A DNA stretch of 64,000 nt from Deroplatys truncata (Eukaryota; Arthropoda; Insecta; Mantodea; Mantidae), in assembly GCA_030765065.1 (NCBI GenBank), contig CM060989.1, forward strand, positions 39,733,501-39,797,500. The letters are read 5' to 3'. Under the pieces are notes generated by a model, which did not search any database, was not told the DNA's origin, and was given only the letters and a program-made list of their open reading frames with translations. Shown here one piece after another: positions 11,398 to 22,870 of the stretch (position 1 is its first letter; each line of letters opens with the position of its first letter). The translations under genes were made by a program, and so were the position numbers.

Positions 11398-12700
11398 TGA
11401 GGGCGGATCGAAAAGTAACGCACACTAATTTTTTTACAAAAAAGTTTAATAGTTAAAACAACAACAAAACTCACAAATGAAGTTACACTTTTTGACATAG
11501 CCACGAAGTTTCTCAACACATTTCTCCCATCGTGATACCAGTTTCAATATGCTCTGTTCGTAGAAGTCCGTTTCCTTGGAGTATAGCCATCTGTGGACTG
11601 CTGATTTCACTTCCACATCTGTCGCAAAGCGTTGGCCGGCCAGGAATTTCTTCATGGGACCAAACAGATGAAAGTCCGACGGTGCAAGGTCCGGACTATA
11701 TGGTGGATGCTGGAGCACCTCACAACCAAATTTGGTGATTTTCTGGCGAACAACAGCAGCAACATGGAGGCAAGCATTGTCATGAAGAATTTTGACATCG
11801 TCAGCATTCATGTTGTGGCATTTGTCACGAAGGGCAAGACGCAACTTTACCAAAGTTTTCATGTAGGCTGCAGCATTCACAGTGGTCCCGCGTTCAGCAA
11901 AGTCCACCCATACAACACCATGCATATCTCAGAACACCCTCACTTTCCTAGCAGATTGAGTCACTTTGAATTTTTTCTTCACTGGGGACCAGCATGTTTC
12001 CAGTCCATACTTGCCTGCTTGGTTTCGGGCGTGTAGTGGTATGTCCACGACTCATCACCAGTGACGATTCCTTTCAGAAAGCTATGTCCTTCTGGGGTGT
12101 ACTGCGTTAGGCGATCCAAGCTCATCATTCGCTGGCCCTTGTGGTTGTCTGTCAGGTTCTTAGGCACCCAGCGAGCACCTACTTTACGAAATGTCAACGT
12201 TTCATGAACAATATCGTACACTGCACCATAGGAAATGTTGAAATGTTGCGATAAGGTTCGCAGTTGCACACGCCGGTCGTTCAAAATTACCGCCTCATGC
12301 CTCTGACATTCTGCGAAGTTGCAGCTGTTACCGGAGCGTGGCGAATCACCAAGGTTCACACGGCCCTCTAGGAAGAATGCACGCCACTTGGAGACATTGC
12401 TACGGTCCATACAGTCATCCCCATACACGTTACGCACGTCCCTGTGAATATCACTCGGTTTATACCCTTTGGCCCACAAATATCGAACCACACCTCTCTG
12501 CTCTTCACTCGTGGACGACAGTAACATGCGCGCCATCTTTGTTGCGTAGTTCACGCTTCTCTCGCTAGAGCTGCACATGAAACAAAAAATACCCTCTGTA
12601 GTGAAAACTTCAAACTATATCTGTGTGATATTGCAACATTCTAGCTAAAATATCAAGGCAGAAAAAAAATTATTGTGCGTTACTTTTCGATCCGCCCTCA
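11398..12700 (-). mobile_element. Mariner element, nearly intact (1303 bp)
   Basis: TIRs TGAGGGCGGATCGAAAAGTA and its complement bound the element, with a TA duplication (11396-11397 and 12701-12702). The empty site GATACAAAGGG exists in the HINE-like copy at 484, which confirms the borders base for base. It encodes one minus-strand transposase, described separately. Its length is normal for mariner. Confidence 0.93.
11446..12578 (-). pseudogene. Mariner transposase, disrupted by one frameshift and one stop
   Basis: The N-terminal frame (12578-11979) has the helix-turn-helix region EEQRGVVRYLWAKGYKP, the linker KVGARWVPKNLT and the first catalytic Asp in VTGDESW. The second frame (11925-11446) has HDNACLH (second Asp) and PYSPDLAPSDFH (third Asp, D34D spacing type), then ILKLVSRWEKCVEK. 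Between them one base is lost in the HAGPQ region, and a TGG in FWDMHGVV reads TGA. The likely start is the ATG at 12536 (MARMLL) or 12578. Only two visible lesions imply recent activity of the family. Confidence 0.9.
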
Positions 12701-13033
12701 TACAAAGGGAATAACAATAGTCAAGTGTTTTAGACTGGACACTTTACGCTGGTCTTAAAATTCCATACTCTTTCCACCATATTGCGGGAAACAATTGAAA
12801 ACTCACAGGACTTAAAGAATGGCAAAGTATTGAACAATTCGAACCAATAATAATGGATATCTCGGAAACGGCTAATGCCACATGTACAACACACAGAGCT
12901 TTTTCTAAAAATGCTTTTTTATTATTTATTCAGGGGCCTCAAAACATGGAATTCCGGTGAAGTCTCAGTGTCAAATTTTTGGGTGGAATTAATAGGTACC
13001 TTCTCTACCTAAAGTACATGGTAGAGAAAGTGA

Positions 13034-14341
13034 AAATTTGCTGAACTGTATACTCTTGGCTTCTATACACGACAATATATGAGGTATAAGGGAGCTTCTA
13101 CCTCTTCATATAGGATATCCTTGAGACACTCAGCAACCCTAGTAGAGAGGGAAGGAGAGTAAGGATGTTCAAAGGCATTTTCAAATGATTCAAAAGGTGC
13201 ACTAAAAACTACACTCTTTATTGGTTCTACAAAACTGCTGCTGGAACAACACTTGTACAAAATACCTTTTTTTCTTTTTCTTTTTTTTTTGAATATCAAG
13301 TGTATGATTTCTCATGTGTATTTACAGTATCTTGTTCCAACACCTGCAAACATAGTCTAAATGCAATATCCTTTAGACTATTAATTACTCTGTCCCGCAC
13401 TAATGCAATGCTAGCCAAAGATTATGTTTTCTTTTTTTTTTATTGTGGACGTAAATTAAGACTGAGGATCAAAATAGCATTGCTGTAATAAATAACAATA
13501 CTAATCAATAATAATGACTATGTACAATGCCATTATTTTAGACATGGCCTTCTCTATGAATTAAATTCAATCATTTTCCATAGTTCATGATGAAGAAAAA
13601 TCACTGGAAAAACACATGAAATTTATTACAATTCCATGGTACTATTTTCAGTTACCTTAATTGACTTATAGCTAGGATAAATATAGTATATAACTCTCTT
13701 TTTACCCAAAATTATAATTAGTGTTCAAACCAATACATTCTTTCAAGATGTAATAAAATGAATAAGTATATGTGTACCATTTTCCTATTATGAAGGCTTG
13801 TTTATACAGATAAACTATTATGCAACATAGTCTACATAAATAAATAGTTGCTCTGTTTTATTGCTATAATAATAAATATTGTCAACTATGGATGTTATTA
13901 CAATTCCAGTAATATGGCTTTAAATCTGGACATTAAATATTGTTCGTTTTCCTACTTGGAAAATTAGTCAACAGCTGTAGCGTACAGTTTCAAGATATCT
14001 CAAAGAAGATCTGAAATTTGAACCATTTTGACAAAGATGGGTACATATTAAAACTTTGGGTTCACACTCTCTCATAACTGCTTTACAGATTTACATTGTA
14101 AACATGCTTTAATTATTAAAAATGTATATTTTAGGTTCAATTGGATGATACATTGTTATCTTACTTTGTTCCTAATGATGCGATATGCTACAACATGTCG
14201 AGTCACCAAATAAAATATTTAAACCTGGGAGCGCATACAAAGTATTATGGTCTGAAATACCTTTGCCTCTGCTCTTTCCTATTTTAAAATTCAAAACCCT
14301 TAAAAACTTCAAAAGTGTGAAGGCTTTCATGGCTGGTGTCA
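13034..14341. other. AT-rich intergenic sequence with one protein-like frame
   Basis: A minus-strand frame at 13063-13299 reads KKGILYKCCSSSSFVEP, APFESFENAFEHPYSPSL, TRVAECLKDILYEEVEAP and stops after LIYCRV. Its composition looks protein-like and it could be a terminal exon. However, no convincing acceptor lies upstream (an A-rich lysine run precedes it) and I do not recognise the family. The rest shows nothing. Confidence 0.3.
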
Positions 14342-15415
14342 AGGAGGTAAGATAAAGTTTCCGGGTTTGTAGGCTGTGATCTAACAGGATAAAATCTTCC
14401 ATACATTTCAGACACAGCTGTGGCATCCATCATCAGTGGCATCTTCTAAGCTTCCTTCTTAAGGGCTTAGAGGTGACAGCAGCAGCCTTTGAAAGGCTCC
14501 CAAGCAATGCCCAAACAAGTGACCAAGCTCTGAGTCATTGCTCAGGAAATGGCTGATCCCCACCTCCAGCTAGACCACAGCCATGCTCCCATGCCATTCA
14601 CGCATAAACCAGAAGAATTCAGCATGGTGCACTGGAGGCCAAGTAACGCATCTCCATCCACCAAATCGTAGCAATGACTTCACATATTTCCCAACTCAGA
14701 CAAATAATAGCGGATGACGTCAGCACAGAGGTGTTTGCATCATTCCAATACAAGCTGGCACATACTGAGTACCATCTGATGAAGCCAGATGATCCCACAG
14801 ATACAGCGATGGCCAAACCACATGGCTGAGTGCCCTTGAGGCCTCAGTTGCTGGGCTTCAAGAGTTACACAGGACAACTCACGCCAGCATTCATTAGCAA
14901 CTTCAACTACTCCAAGAAAGGCATCAGAATCTGCAAGACAGCTATCTCCTTATAAGAAACCTTGTAGAAGCACATCCACTTCCATCACCACCAACCAACA
15001 ATAGAACTCATATGATACCACAATAAATAAGTGAATTAAATCCCATCTTATCTTTCACCTTTAATCCCCAGGTGGGAGCCAAGAACTTGTGCCATGGTTG
15101 TTAACCCGGTCTACCGTTTACCCACTCCAGTTATGTACCGTAGCAGCATCAATATCTACTAATGGAGATGCTAACAACCCACTCCATCATCCCCTCTCCT
15201 TCACTTACCTTTCAAGTCCTATTCTTAATCACATTTTCAATTCCTTACCCAAACCTCCCCCCTCAACCCCATAAAATCACAGCTGCAATTGTTTCCAAAC
15301 CCTGAGGAGCTTTAGCAGATGCCACTGATGATGGGTCTGAAATGAATGGAAGATTTTATCCAGTTAGACTATGGCTCACAAGCTCAGAAATTTCATCTTA
15401 CCACTCCTTAAAAAC
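14342..15415. mobile_element. Foldback element, Penelope-like inverted repeats
   Basis: Arms of about 107 bp (14342-14448 and 15307-15415) are inverted copies, sharing GGATAAAATCTTCCAT and CTGATGATGG, and enclose about 860 bp of unrecognised sequence. The arms contain a CTGATGA...GAAA arrangement like the core of the hammerhead motifs reported in Penelope-like element repeats. The family call is by resemblance to the GIY-YIG-bearing element at 54941. It is an old, broken copy. Confidence 0.45.
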
Positions 15416-17190
15416 TGTTCACTACAAATGTTTTCAATCTATCATCAAATGCTTTCCTTTCCCCTTTTCTTCATAGACTTTCTGTAAAGTCTTGAAATTT
15501 GCAGAAATAGGTGAAACACAATTGTTAGCATAATGGCATAGAATATCATAGAGCTATTAAGGTGTATGTAAATAATACCTGAGTATATCCATTTAAAAAT
15601 ATTTGTATTACCAGTATAAAACACAATTGACTCACTAAGAAATTTAATTCTAATTTCTGCATTTTGATACGCACTCATTCATTCTTTTTTTATCGCACAG
15701 TTTTAATAATTTTGCATGCACTTGATAACGATGACGCACTATAATGACGATTACATTACTGAAAAGAAAACGAGAACAGCTTATGCAAATTCCATTGCAG
15801 TAGGGTTGTTTTTCATTTGGTATTTCTTTTTACTTTAAAATGCCTTTATCTAAGAATACCGTTTAAGCTCTTTTATGGTAATAATGATCCACAAGGCATC
15901 AATTTTGTTGTGATTATGGATCGCACAGCTGAGTTTGCAGTCAATGTTTAAGAAAAGCTACTTGGTTTTTGTTGCACAAGGCTCTGCAGTACTTGCTTTG
16001 ATTCCTCAAGAACAAATACTGGCCTCCAGTGCTTAAGGACAAAAGTAATCATGCTAATTTGGTTACCTAGAAGAATTATAAGCAAAATATACGAATAAAG
16101 ACATTTAAAAAGATGACAGGTTAGTTGTAAAGAAAGAATGACAAATACCTAATAAAATTATTAGTACCAGTAATCAAGATAACAGGAAAACAGAAAAAGA
16201 AGAGGGCTAAATAAGCATAGAGAGTTAAAAATAACTGAGCCACTCTTTTGGAATGGAAGAATTCTACTCACAAGAAGTACAATAAAATTATTTGACTATT
16301 CCTGGCAATAGCACTATACTGCGCATTATGTTCTTTATAGTAATTAAAGTTTTGTAAACAATTATGCCTAATTTTACCATATTATAATGCCTCCAAATCC
16401 CATCTGTAGAAACATTTTTTTTTCAATCAGAAATGAGTAAGATTTATGTAAAAAATGTGAAAATTTGTTACAAGTATGGGACAAAATATGCTGTTATGAC
16501 TGATTAGTAGAAGACAAATTTTAACACCCACATTTCCAGAAACTTGTAAATTATTTGCCTGCTTGATTCCCTGAAGATGATATGGCTACTCAAATCATTG
16601 TTAGCTAAAGCTTGCAATTAATGTATTTTCTTTGCATATAAATAATTCAATGTTTGATAGTCCCCCATCAATTTTCTTTCGTTTCTATAAGCTTTAGTCT
16701 TTCTTTGTATCTTATGCTGTACACAATAAGCTGTGATACAGTAAAATAGCAAAACAGAAATCTCTTTCTACAACTAGAAAATTACAAATGTGACTTTAAG
16801 AGTGACAAAATGAGTTCGCATTTTGCATGACACCTGTTGAACAACAAAATAAGCTTCCTATAAAGTGTCAAAATTGTTTTTCCTGTGTCATAAAACATTT
16901 TCTGTGTGTATATTATAGCTTAGGTTGCAGTCCTTTGAAGAGCATATTAATGAGGTTATACCACAGTCTACTATAATAGTAATAGGGCTCAATATGTAGA
17001 CAATATGCATCAGTTTAACAGTTCAGGCTAGCGCTCCTGGTGGCTAGCTACTGGGATCATCTCGCAGATGACAAAATATACTTTTGTTATTATGCTGTTT
17101 AAGAAAAAAGAAATATCTTCCTCCCATTATTTAAACATTATAGAGCACAGTTAGCTATTAAAAACAGAAGCACTACAAACTGAAGTTTTC
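15416..17190. other. AT-rich sequence, nothing recognised
   Basis: A minus-strand frame at 15445-15678 has a hydrophobic stretch but no supported identity. No repeat family was recognised. Confidence 0.35.
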
Positions 17191-17634
17191 ATGTTGAATT
17201 TGGAATGAGTTACACTATTTTTATACAAATCTTCACTTGCTAAGTTTTTAAAATGGAACATTTTCGAGCACATTCCCCCCATCATCAGCAGTTAGGTGAC
17301 TCAATAAATGGTTTTGACTCCAATGAGATAAGATGCATTTTCCTGATTTTAACACAGGATTTATTGGCTCAAAAAAGGATTTAAAGAGGTATCTGAAAAT
17401 CACATGGTTTTGACTTCAATGAGGTAAGATACATTTACCTCGATTAACACAGGATTTGTTGGCTCAAAAAAGGTTTTAAAGAGGTATCTGAAATTACATA
17501 CACAGAGAAGATATGTGCCAGGCACCTAACTGCTGATGGTGGGGATGAATGCCCTCAAAAACGTTCCAGTTTTAAAAATTAGTAAGCAAAAGTTTGTGTC
17601 AAGTTAGTGTGACTCCTTCCAAATTCAACATTAT
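17191..17634. mobile_element. Foldback element with internal tandem duplication
   Basis: Inverted arms 17191-17305 and 17515-17634 share AAATTCAACAT, GGAACATTTT and CATCATCAGCAGTTAGGTG-type sequence. Between them a unit of about 92 bp (GGTTTTGACTCCAATGAG to GAGGTATCTGAAA) is present twice, at 17311 and 17405. The arms again carry CTGATGATGGGG followed by a short hairpin and GAAAA/CAAAA. Confidence 0.6.
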
Positions 17635-17642
17635 AGAGAATT

Positions 17643-18336
17643 TTAAAACTGTGCTAGTCACTTTTTAAAATTTGCTTACATGATTGTTCATTGTTAACTA
17701 GGAACATCTTTAGAGAAAATAGAAGAAAGTGATTTGAAATACAAACAGTTAATCTTCCATCCGTGGTCTTTTAAAAAATTTGAGAGAATTTTTAAAAATT
17801 TTAATATCAGGTTGGCACCGCAGAATAAATATAGTTTGAACAACTTATTGAATAAACCACTAAAAACACAATATCATGCAATTGAAGTCAGGTATCTACC
17901 ACATAAATGGTGAAGACTGTGATAATTTTATATAGGAAAGCAAAAAGAAGTTTGAATATCAGATTGAAAGAGCATCAAAGAAACAAAGTTTAAACAAACA
18001 GTCGTAGCATACTATAACATAGACAAGTTATCAAATTATTAAAGCCTGTCACTTTTACACCTGAACTAGCCATTTGGAAAAAAAGTTTTTATTTTTAAAA
18101 GTTCTAAAGAAAATGTAAATTTTGAAATCTTGCCGGTCGATGAAAACATACAGCTTTGTAAATTCAATACAGATGTCAGCAGGGTTGCTCTCAAGGGAGG
18201 AAGATGCAAGAGAAAACAACCCTCAGTCACCATGATAGCTGATGATGGGGCAAACATCTCTGAGAATGATTGTAGTTAACAATGAACAAATGTATGAAGT
18301 AAGTTTTTAAAAAGTGACTGGCACTGTTTTAAAATA
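17643..18336. mobile_element. Foldback element, about 0.7 kb
   Basis: Left end 17643-17712 and right end 18265-18336 are inverted copies, sharing CAGTCACTTTTTAAAA and TTGTTCATTGTTAACTA. It abuts the foldback element at 17191 and shares the GCTGATGATGGGGC motif near its inner border. The interior is not recognised. Confidence 0.5.
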
Positions 18337-19018
18337 AAAGTCTCCTCACAGTTAATAATGCTCTTAATTTTAATATAATACTTAATTTAATATTTCATGA
18401 AGTATAATAAATTCCACCATAAACACAAAGACATGAGAAATAATAGCAATAATTATTATTTTCAGGTGCGTAGGCATACTGACATTTACTCCAACTTGAA
18501 TGGTTGTTTTCACTCACAATTGTGTGAAATACAATTGGATCATTAATACTTATATTTTTACATTTTAATGTAATTAGAATTCTTATGAACTCACTTTACT
18601 GGATCTTTCAGAAACTGATAGGAAAAATCTAGCCCCTTTTTCTTACTCTTAGTACAATTTATAGCACTACAAATGTCTCCTACTTGTCCCATATTATTAT
18701 TCTTAACAAACATTTCGCATAACATAATGTCTTTTTTTTCTCAAACAAATTAATACAGTGTTTTGCTGATTAAAACCATTCTGCTAAAGGCTAACTACTA
18801 AGAATACTATAATCACACTAGCTCCAAAAGAATGCCTCAAGCTTTATGACTGTGGTTATACCATATCCTCTTCTTGCCATAATGTACCTTAAAATTCTTG
18901 TGAGAGAAGCTGTGTATGGTATAAGAAGGCTATATGTATAAATTATCTGTTAAGGACTTGAAACAGAAACCAGAATTATACAAAGTCAACACAATGTGAT
19001 GCACTCCTGCATTAAGTG
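18337..19018. other. AT-rich sequence, nothing recognised
   Basis: No gene or repeat could be supported. The last bases (19005-19018) are the left target duplication of the SINE that follows. Confidence 0.4.
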
Positions 19019-19469
19019 TCAGAGCAAGATGGCTCGGCGGTGATGTGTGAGGCTCACATTTGGGAGGTCCCAGGTTCGATTCCCAGTGACCGCTGACTGA
19101 CCATGGTTTTTCAGGGTTTTCCCTGGTTGACAAAGGCGAACCATGGCTCTCCTCTCTTCCATTTCCTCTCATTTCATGTTTCAGGTTGACTATACTATGG
19201 TTTGGTTGGTGTTGGACAGATGGCGCAAAAGCTTGTGCTTTGGAAATGTTTCCTCGGTCCCACTGAAGGGACATCTCTGAGTGGCCGGGTGGTCAAGCCT
19301 GGAACTATTAGGGAACTCTGCATGTTCGTCCACTTGCGTCAGCTTCACTCTGCAACATGTGTCTTCTGCGGTTCCCTCACCTCATTCGTTCCTCTCAGAG
19401 GTGTATACACAATAGATCCCTTGAAGGTCACAGTGTTAGATGTCTCCTCCATTCAATAGTCCAGTCCAA
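19019..19469 (+). mobile_element. tRNA-derived SINE with 14-bp target duplication
   Basis: The perfect direct repeat TCCTGCATTAAGTG (19005-19018 and 19470-19483) flanks 451 bp. That insert starts with a tRNA-like head: A box AGATGGCTCGGCGGTGA, B box AGGTTCGATTCCCAG. It is the best-delimited SINE in the window. Confidence 0.85.
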
Positions 19470-19483
19470 TCCTGCATTAAGTG

Positions 19484-20867
19484 GGACAGACTAAGCTGTA
19501 TTGTTGAACAATTCATTTCCTTTCCCTGAAAAATCTGAGCAACAGGAATTCAAAGACATCTAATTCTGTCAGTACAGTATTGCTTCCTCAGAGTTTAAAT
19601 AGGCAATTCAGCACTTGCTTTAGGAACCCTGCAGTTAAAATTTTTGCTCAATTTTTATGACAAACAGCTTCTGTGCCCAAAATTCTGAGACATGTCAGCA
19701 TGAAGGCTTTGATATTTTCCTTTTTAGCTCTTTGGGAGCAAGTAAAAGTATACTGCAATGGATATGCAGTAAGTGCGTGATATTGAAATCAAGGGAAAGC
19801 TTGAAAGCAAGGCTTGTGTTTTTCATTCAAAGATTCTATTCACCAAAAGTATCATATATTATTTTTTAATAATCACAAATTGTACTGAATGAATTAAAAA
19901 TAAGTCTCTCATGGATGTCTGTGACTGGGTATGACTGTGTATTTTGCTTTATTACTGGTAAATTCTGGTCTCTGAAAAATCTGGAACTAGATATGGAAAT
20001 ACATAAATAAAGTTACTAAGCAGGAAGGGGAATATAAATGAGAAAATCATAGTTACACATTTTGTCCATAGGAGCAAAATATTACAGGCTCCAGGCACTT
20101 TGCTGTTATGATGTTCAAGTGCATTTTATTTGCTGCATTAGGAGTTTAGGAAGAATAAATGTTTGGCAGATTTCAGGTAGAGTTTCAAATCAGCAAACAA
20201 TGACAAGCTGAAATACTTGTCCCCAAATACCATGGAAGAGAGAAAACTGAATGGTTAAAAATGATTCGAACTAAGTTTAAATAGTCAGGCTATGATGGAA
20301 TAACTACAGAGCCTTCATTTGGAAGTGTGGCTAGCTTAACAGGGATTTGCTTGCCCTGCATTGCACAGCTTCTAACTGGTTCTGCTCCCCTTCCACTTTC
20401 CTTCCTCTCTGTGTACTGGCTAATCAGTTGATGCAAATCTTTGTGCTGTACAGAGGTTGAGATGTTGTGGGACCTTGTATTTAGTATTATAGCATGTCAG
20501 TGCTGTTACGATGCAAAAAAGTCTGTACACTTTAACATACACAATCTTGATGTATGATTTCTATGCGATAACAAGCTCCTGTAGAAAAGTGAGATGGTGA
20601 TTTATAGACAGATTTTCTGCTGTTCATGTGCCTCACATGAATCTTGTGAATAGATGTAGGAAAATGGAATCTGCTCTAGATAAGGAACCAAAAGTAAATC
20701 ACTGTGTTCTTACAAAGGAAAAAGCTTGATGGCATTGGAGAAAACTTAGAATGAAGTCCAAAGAAATCTCTGATAAAGTTTGCACAGGAATCAAGAATAT
20801 AATTTCAGTGATTTCAATAACACGTTTTTTACTTATCTTTTAATTAGATATCTGAGTCATATCAGGT
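19484..20867. other. Intergenic sequence, nothing recognised
   Basis: There are only short open frames with no domain, and no inverted ends or recognisable repeat. Confidence 0.4.
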
Positions 20868-21226
20868 ATAATAGTAATAATAATCCTTAACCCGTGGCGC
20901 TACAGCCCATGAAAGGCCTTGACTTTGCAACCCATCTGCTGGCCTCACGCTCACGTATGCATGGCAGAGGTGGACAATAATCCAATCCATACAGGGAGAT
21001 GATGTGGCCAGCATCATGCATCTGCTCAGCCAGAATGTTGGCTTCTGTGGCCAGAATCGCTGCCTATCGCAACTCCTTATTTTCCTCAAGGTGCTGCTTG
21101 GGCAACGGTCCTATACCCAGGACTTAAAATCTGTACTCCCATGGGTGGGATCAAACCCAGGCACATTTCCTGGCTGGGAACCAGAGCTTCATGCTCTAAC
21201 CCATAACACAGGACCATATCACATAT
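20868..21226 (-). mobile_element. tRNA-derived SINE with (ATT)-type tail
   Basis: On the minus strand the head has GTTATGGGTTAGAGCATG (A-box region) and CTGGGTTTGATCCCA (B box). The element ends GCTGTAGCGCCACGGGTTAA followed by short ATT repeats. Length is about 360 bp. Confidence 0.7.
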
Positions 21227-22484
21227 AGGAGTATGAAATTAATGTGAAAATGAGCTTAGGGACCTAAAGCTCAATAGGTAACTGATATCGTGAGGAAAAA
21301 CCTTGAACATAAATCTCAGCCAGAGAGCTTGATCTGACCAGAATTATAACCCAGGAATGCAGTGGAAGCAAGCACATTACCCTTACATCAACAACAGTAA
21401 CTTTAAATTGTTTACTTCTGATTATACTTGCAAAATTAATGAAGATTGGGAAGAACTAACAGGGTTTATTGGAATCTAGGACTTCTGTATACCTCACATG
21501 AGATGTAAAAATCCTAAATTACTATTTGAAAGACTAGCAAACAATGCATCCTTAAAAATATTATAGGCACTAACATTTCTGAATGGAGATGATGATTCCT
21601 ACATTTCATATTATAAGATAGATAGATATTATAAAGTATATAACTAGAAAGCAAGCAGCTTAAAAAAAAACCCTTTGGGGCCATTCACAATGAAAATTAA
21701 GCATTAACATAATAATGTAGAACTTAGCACAAACTTAATGTGATCACAACCTCAAATGGAAATATAAGCCAATTGCAAGAGAGCGTGAAACAACTGAGCT
21801 AACATGGCAGTTCACAAAGCAATCACATGACAAAAGAGGTTATGTACATGCATCAAAATGATCAACAGCTAGCTATCTGGTTAAAGGACATTAAATTCAC
21901 AAAAAACCCTCTAACATCACAATTTGTTCTGCTGTGATTTTTGTAGATATCCCAGTTAATCCTGGCCTGTGATCTTTCACAAAAATTCAGTCAGCAAGTC
22001 AAAACATGGCGATGGAAAATCTGATGTGAGATGGCAGAATGATCACATAAGTAGGGTTGCCATAATCTTATAATCCAAAAGCAGGACTTTTTTTTTACCG
22101 CTAGTTTAATAGATTTAAGGAAATGAAATTTTGAGGAATAAGGAGCTCTAATGTAGGGGAAGTGTGCATTTAATTAGTAATTCAGTGTTTTGTGTTTTAC
22201 TGTAAATAAGCATATATTATAAAAAAAATGTATTAAATGTATTCAGTATCAACATTTGTTTTATATACAACCTGGAACAGAAGAAAGGAATTTGGTATTG
22301 TTCACAATAAGTTTATGAAACTCGCTAAAACTTGATATTTTTCATATTGTATTGCAGTGGCATAGCTTGATACTATGTTCTGGGTATACTAGATTTTTAA
22401 AACTGAATTTAGAATTTTTAAATGATGCACAAATTCCCGTACATTAGTGTTACATAAAATAGTGTGAATTCTCTATTACATTTC
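21227..22484. other. AT-rich intergenic sequence, nothing recognised
   Basis: No coding frame or repeat family could be supported. Confidence 0.4.

Positions 22485-22524
<40 letters not shown>
22485..22524. repeat. (ATT)13 microsatellite
   Basis: About 40 bases of uninterrupted TAT/ATT repeat. Confidence 0.95.
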
Positions 22525-22774
22525 TGTTGTTTTAGTAGTCATTAGTGTCACTACTAATTGCTGAAATTGACTGAACATACATTTTAAACTAAACTAGATT
22601 ATAAAAATATAATGTTAGGTGTAACTTCACAAAATGCTGACAAACCATATCGTATAATTGTAAATCATGAAAACAATGCAGGTACTCAGATTTTCTTGTA
22701 TATATGCTCCAGTCTGCGATTTTTATTGCAAGCTTTTCTTTCAATATTTTTAATATTTGTTATCCTTTAATACA

Positions 22775-22870
22775 CCATTCCTTTTCCCCGCCAAAAAGCA
22801 AACATACGAAGCAGCACACTGCCAGTTAACCAATTACATTTACTGTAACAGGATGTTTGAAATGTCTGTG
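22775..22870 (-). pseudogene. hAT-like TTF zinc-finger transposase fragment
   Basis: The minus-strand frame reads FQTSCYSKCNWLTGSVLLRM followed by FAFW. This recalls the TTF-type zinc finger (SxYxWLTGS...LFCFPCLLF) at the start of ZMYM1-like/hAT transposases. The later cysteines expected of the family are missing. It is a small decayed remnant. Confidence 0.4.

Larger units (their letters stand above)
10954..13033 (+). mobile_element. HINE-like copy hosting a SINE and a mariner
   Basis: It begins TCTGATGTGTTACATTC and ends GTAGAGAAAGTGAA. Removing the SINE (about 11041-11318) and the mariner (11398-12700) restores the order seen at 331-710 and 4166-4847, so both insertions are younger than this copy. 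Confidence 0.75.

Noticed and set aside
15445-15678. Minus-strand frame with NAEIRIKFLSESIVFYTGN, faintly like a peroxisomal ABC transporter segment
   Set aside because: The resemblance covers only a few residues, no flanking exon was recognised, and the rest of the frame is low-complexity hydrophobic sequence.
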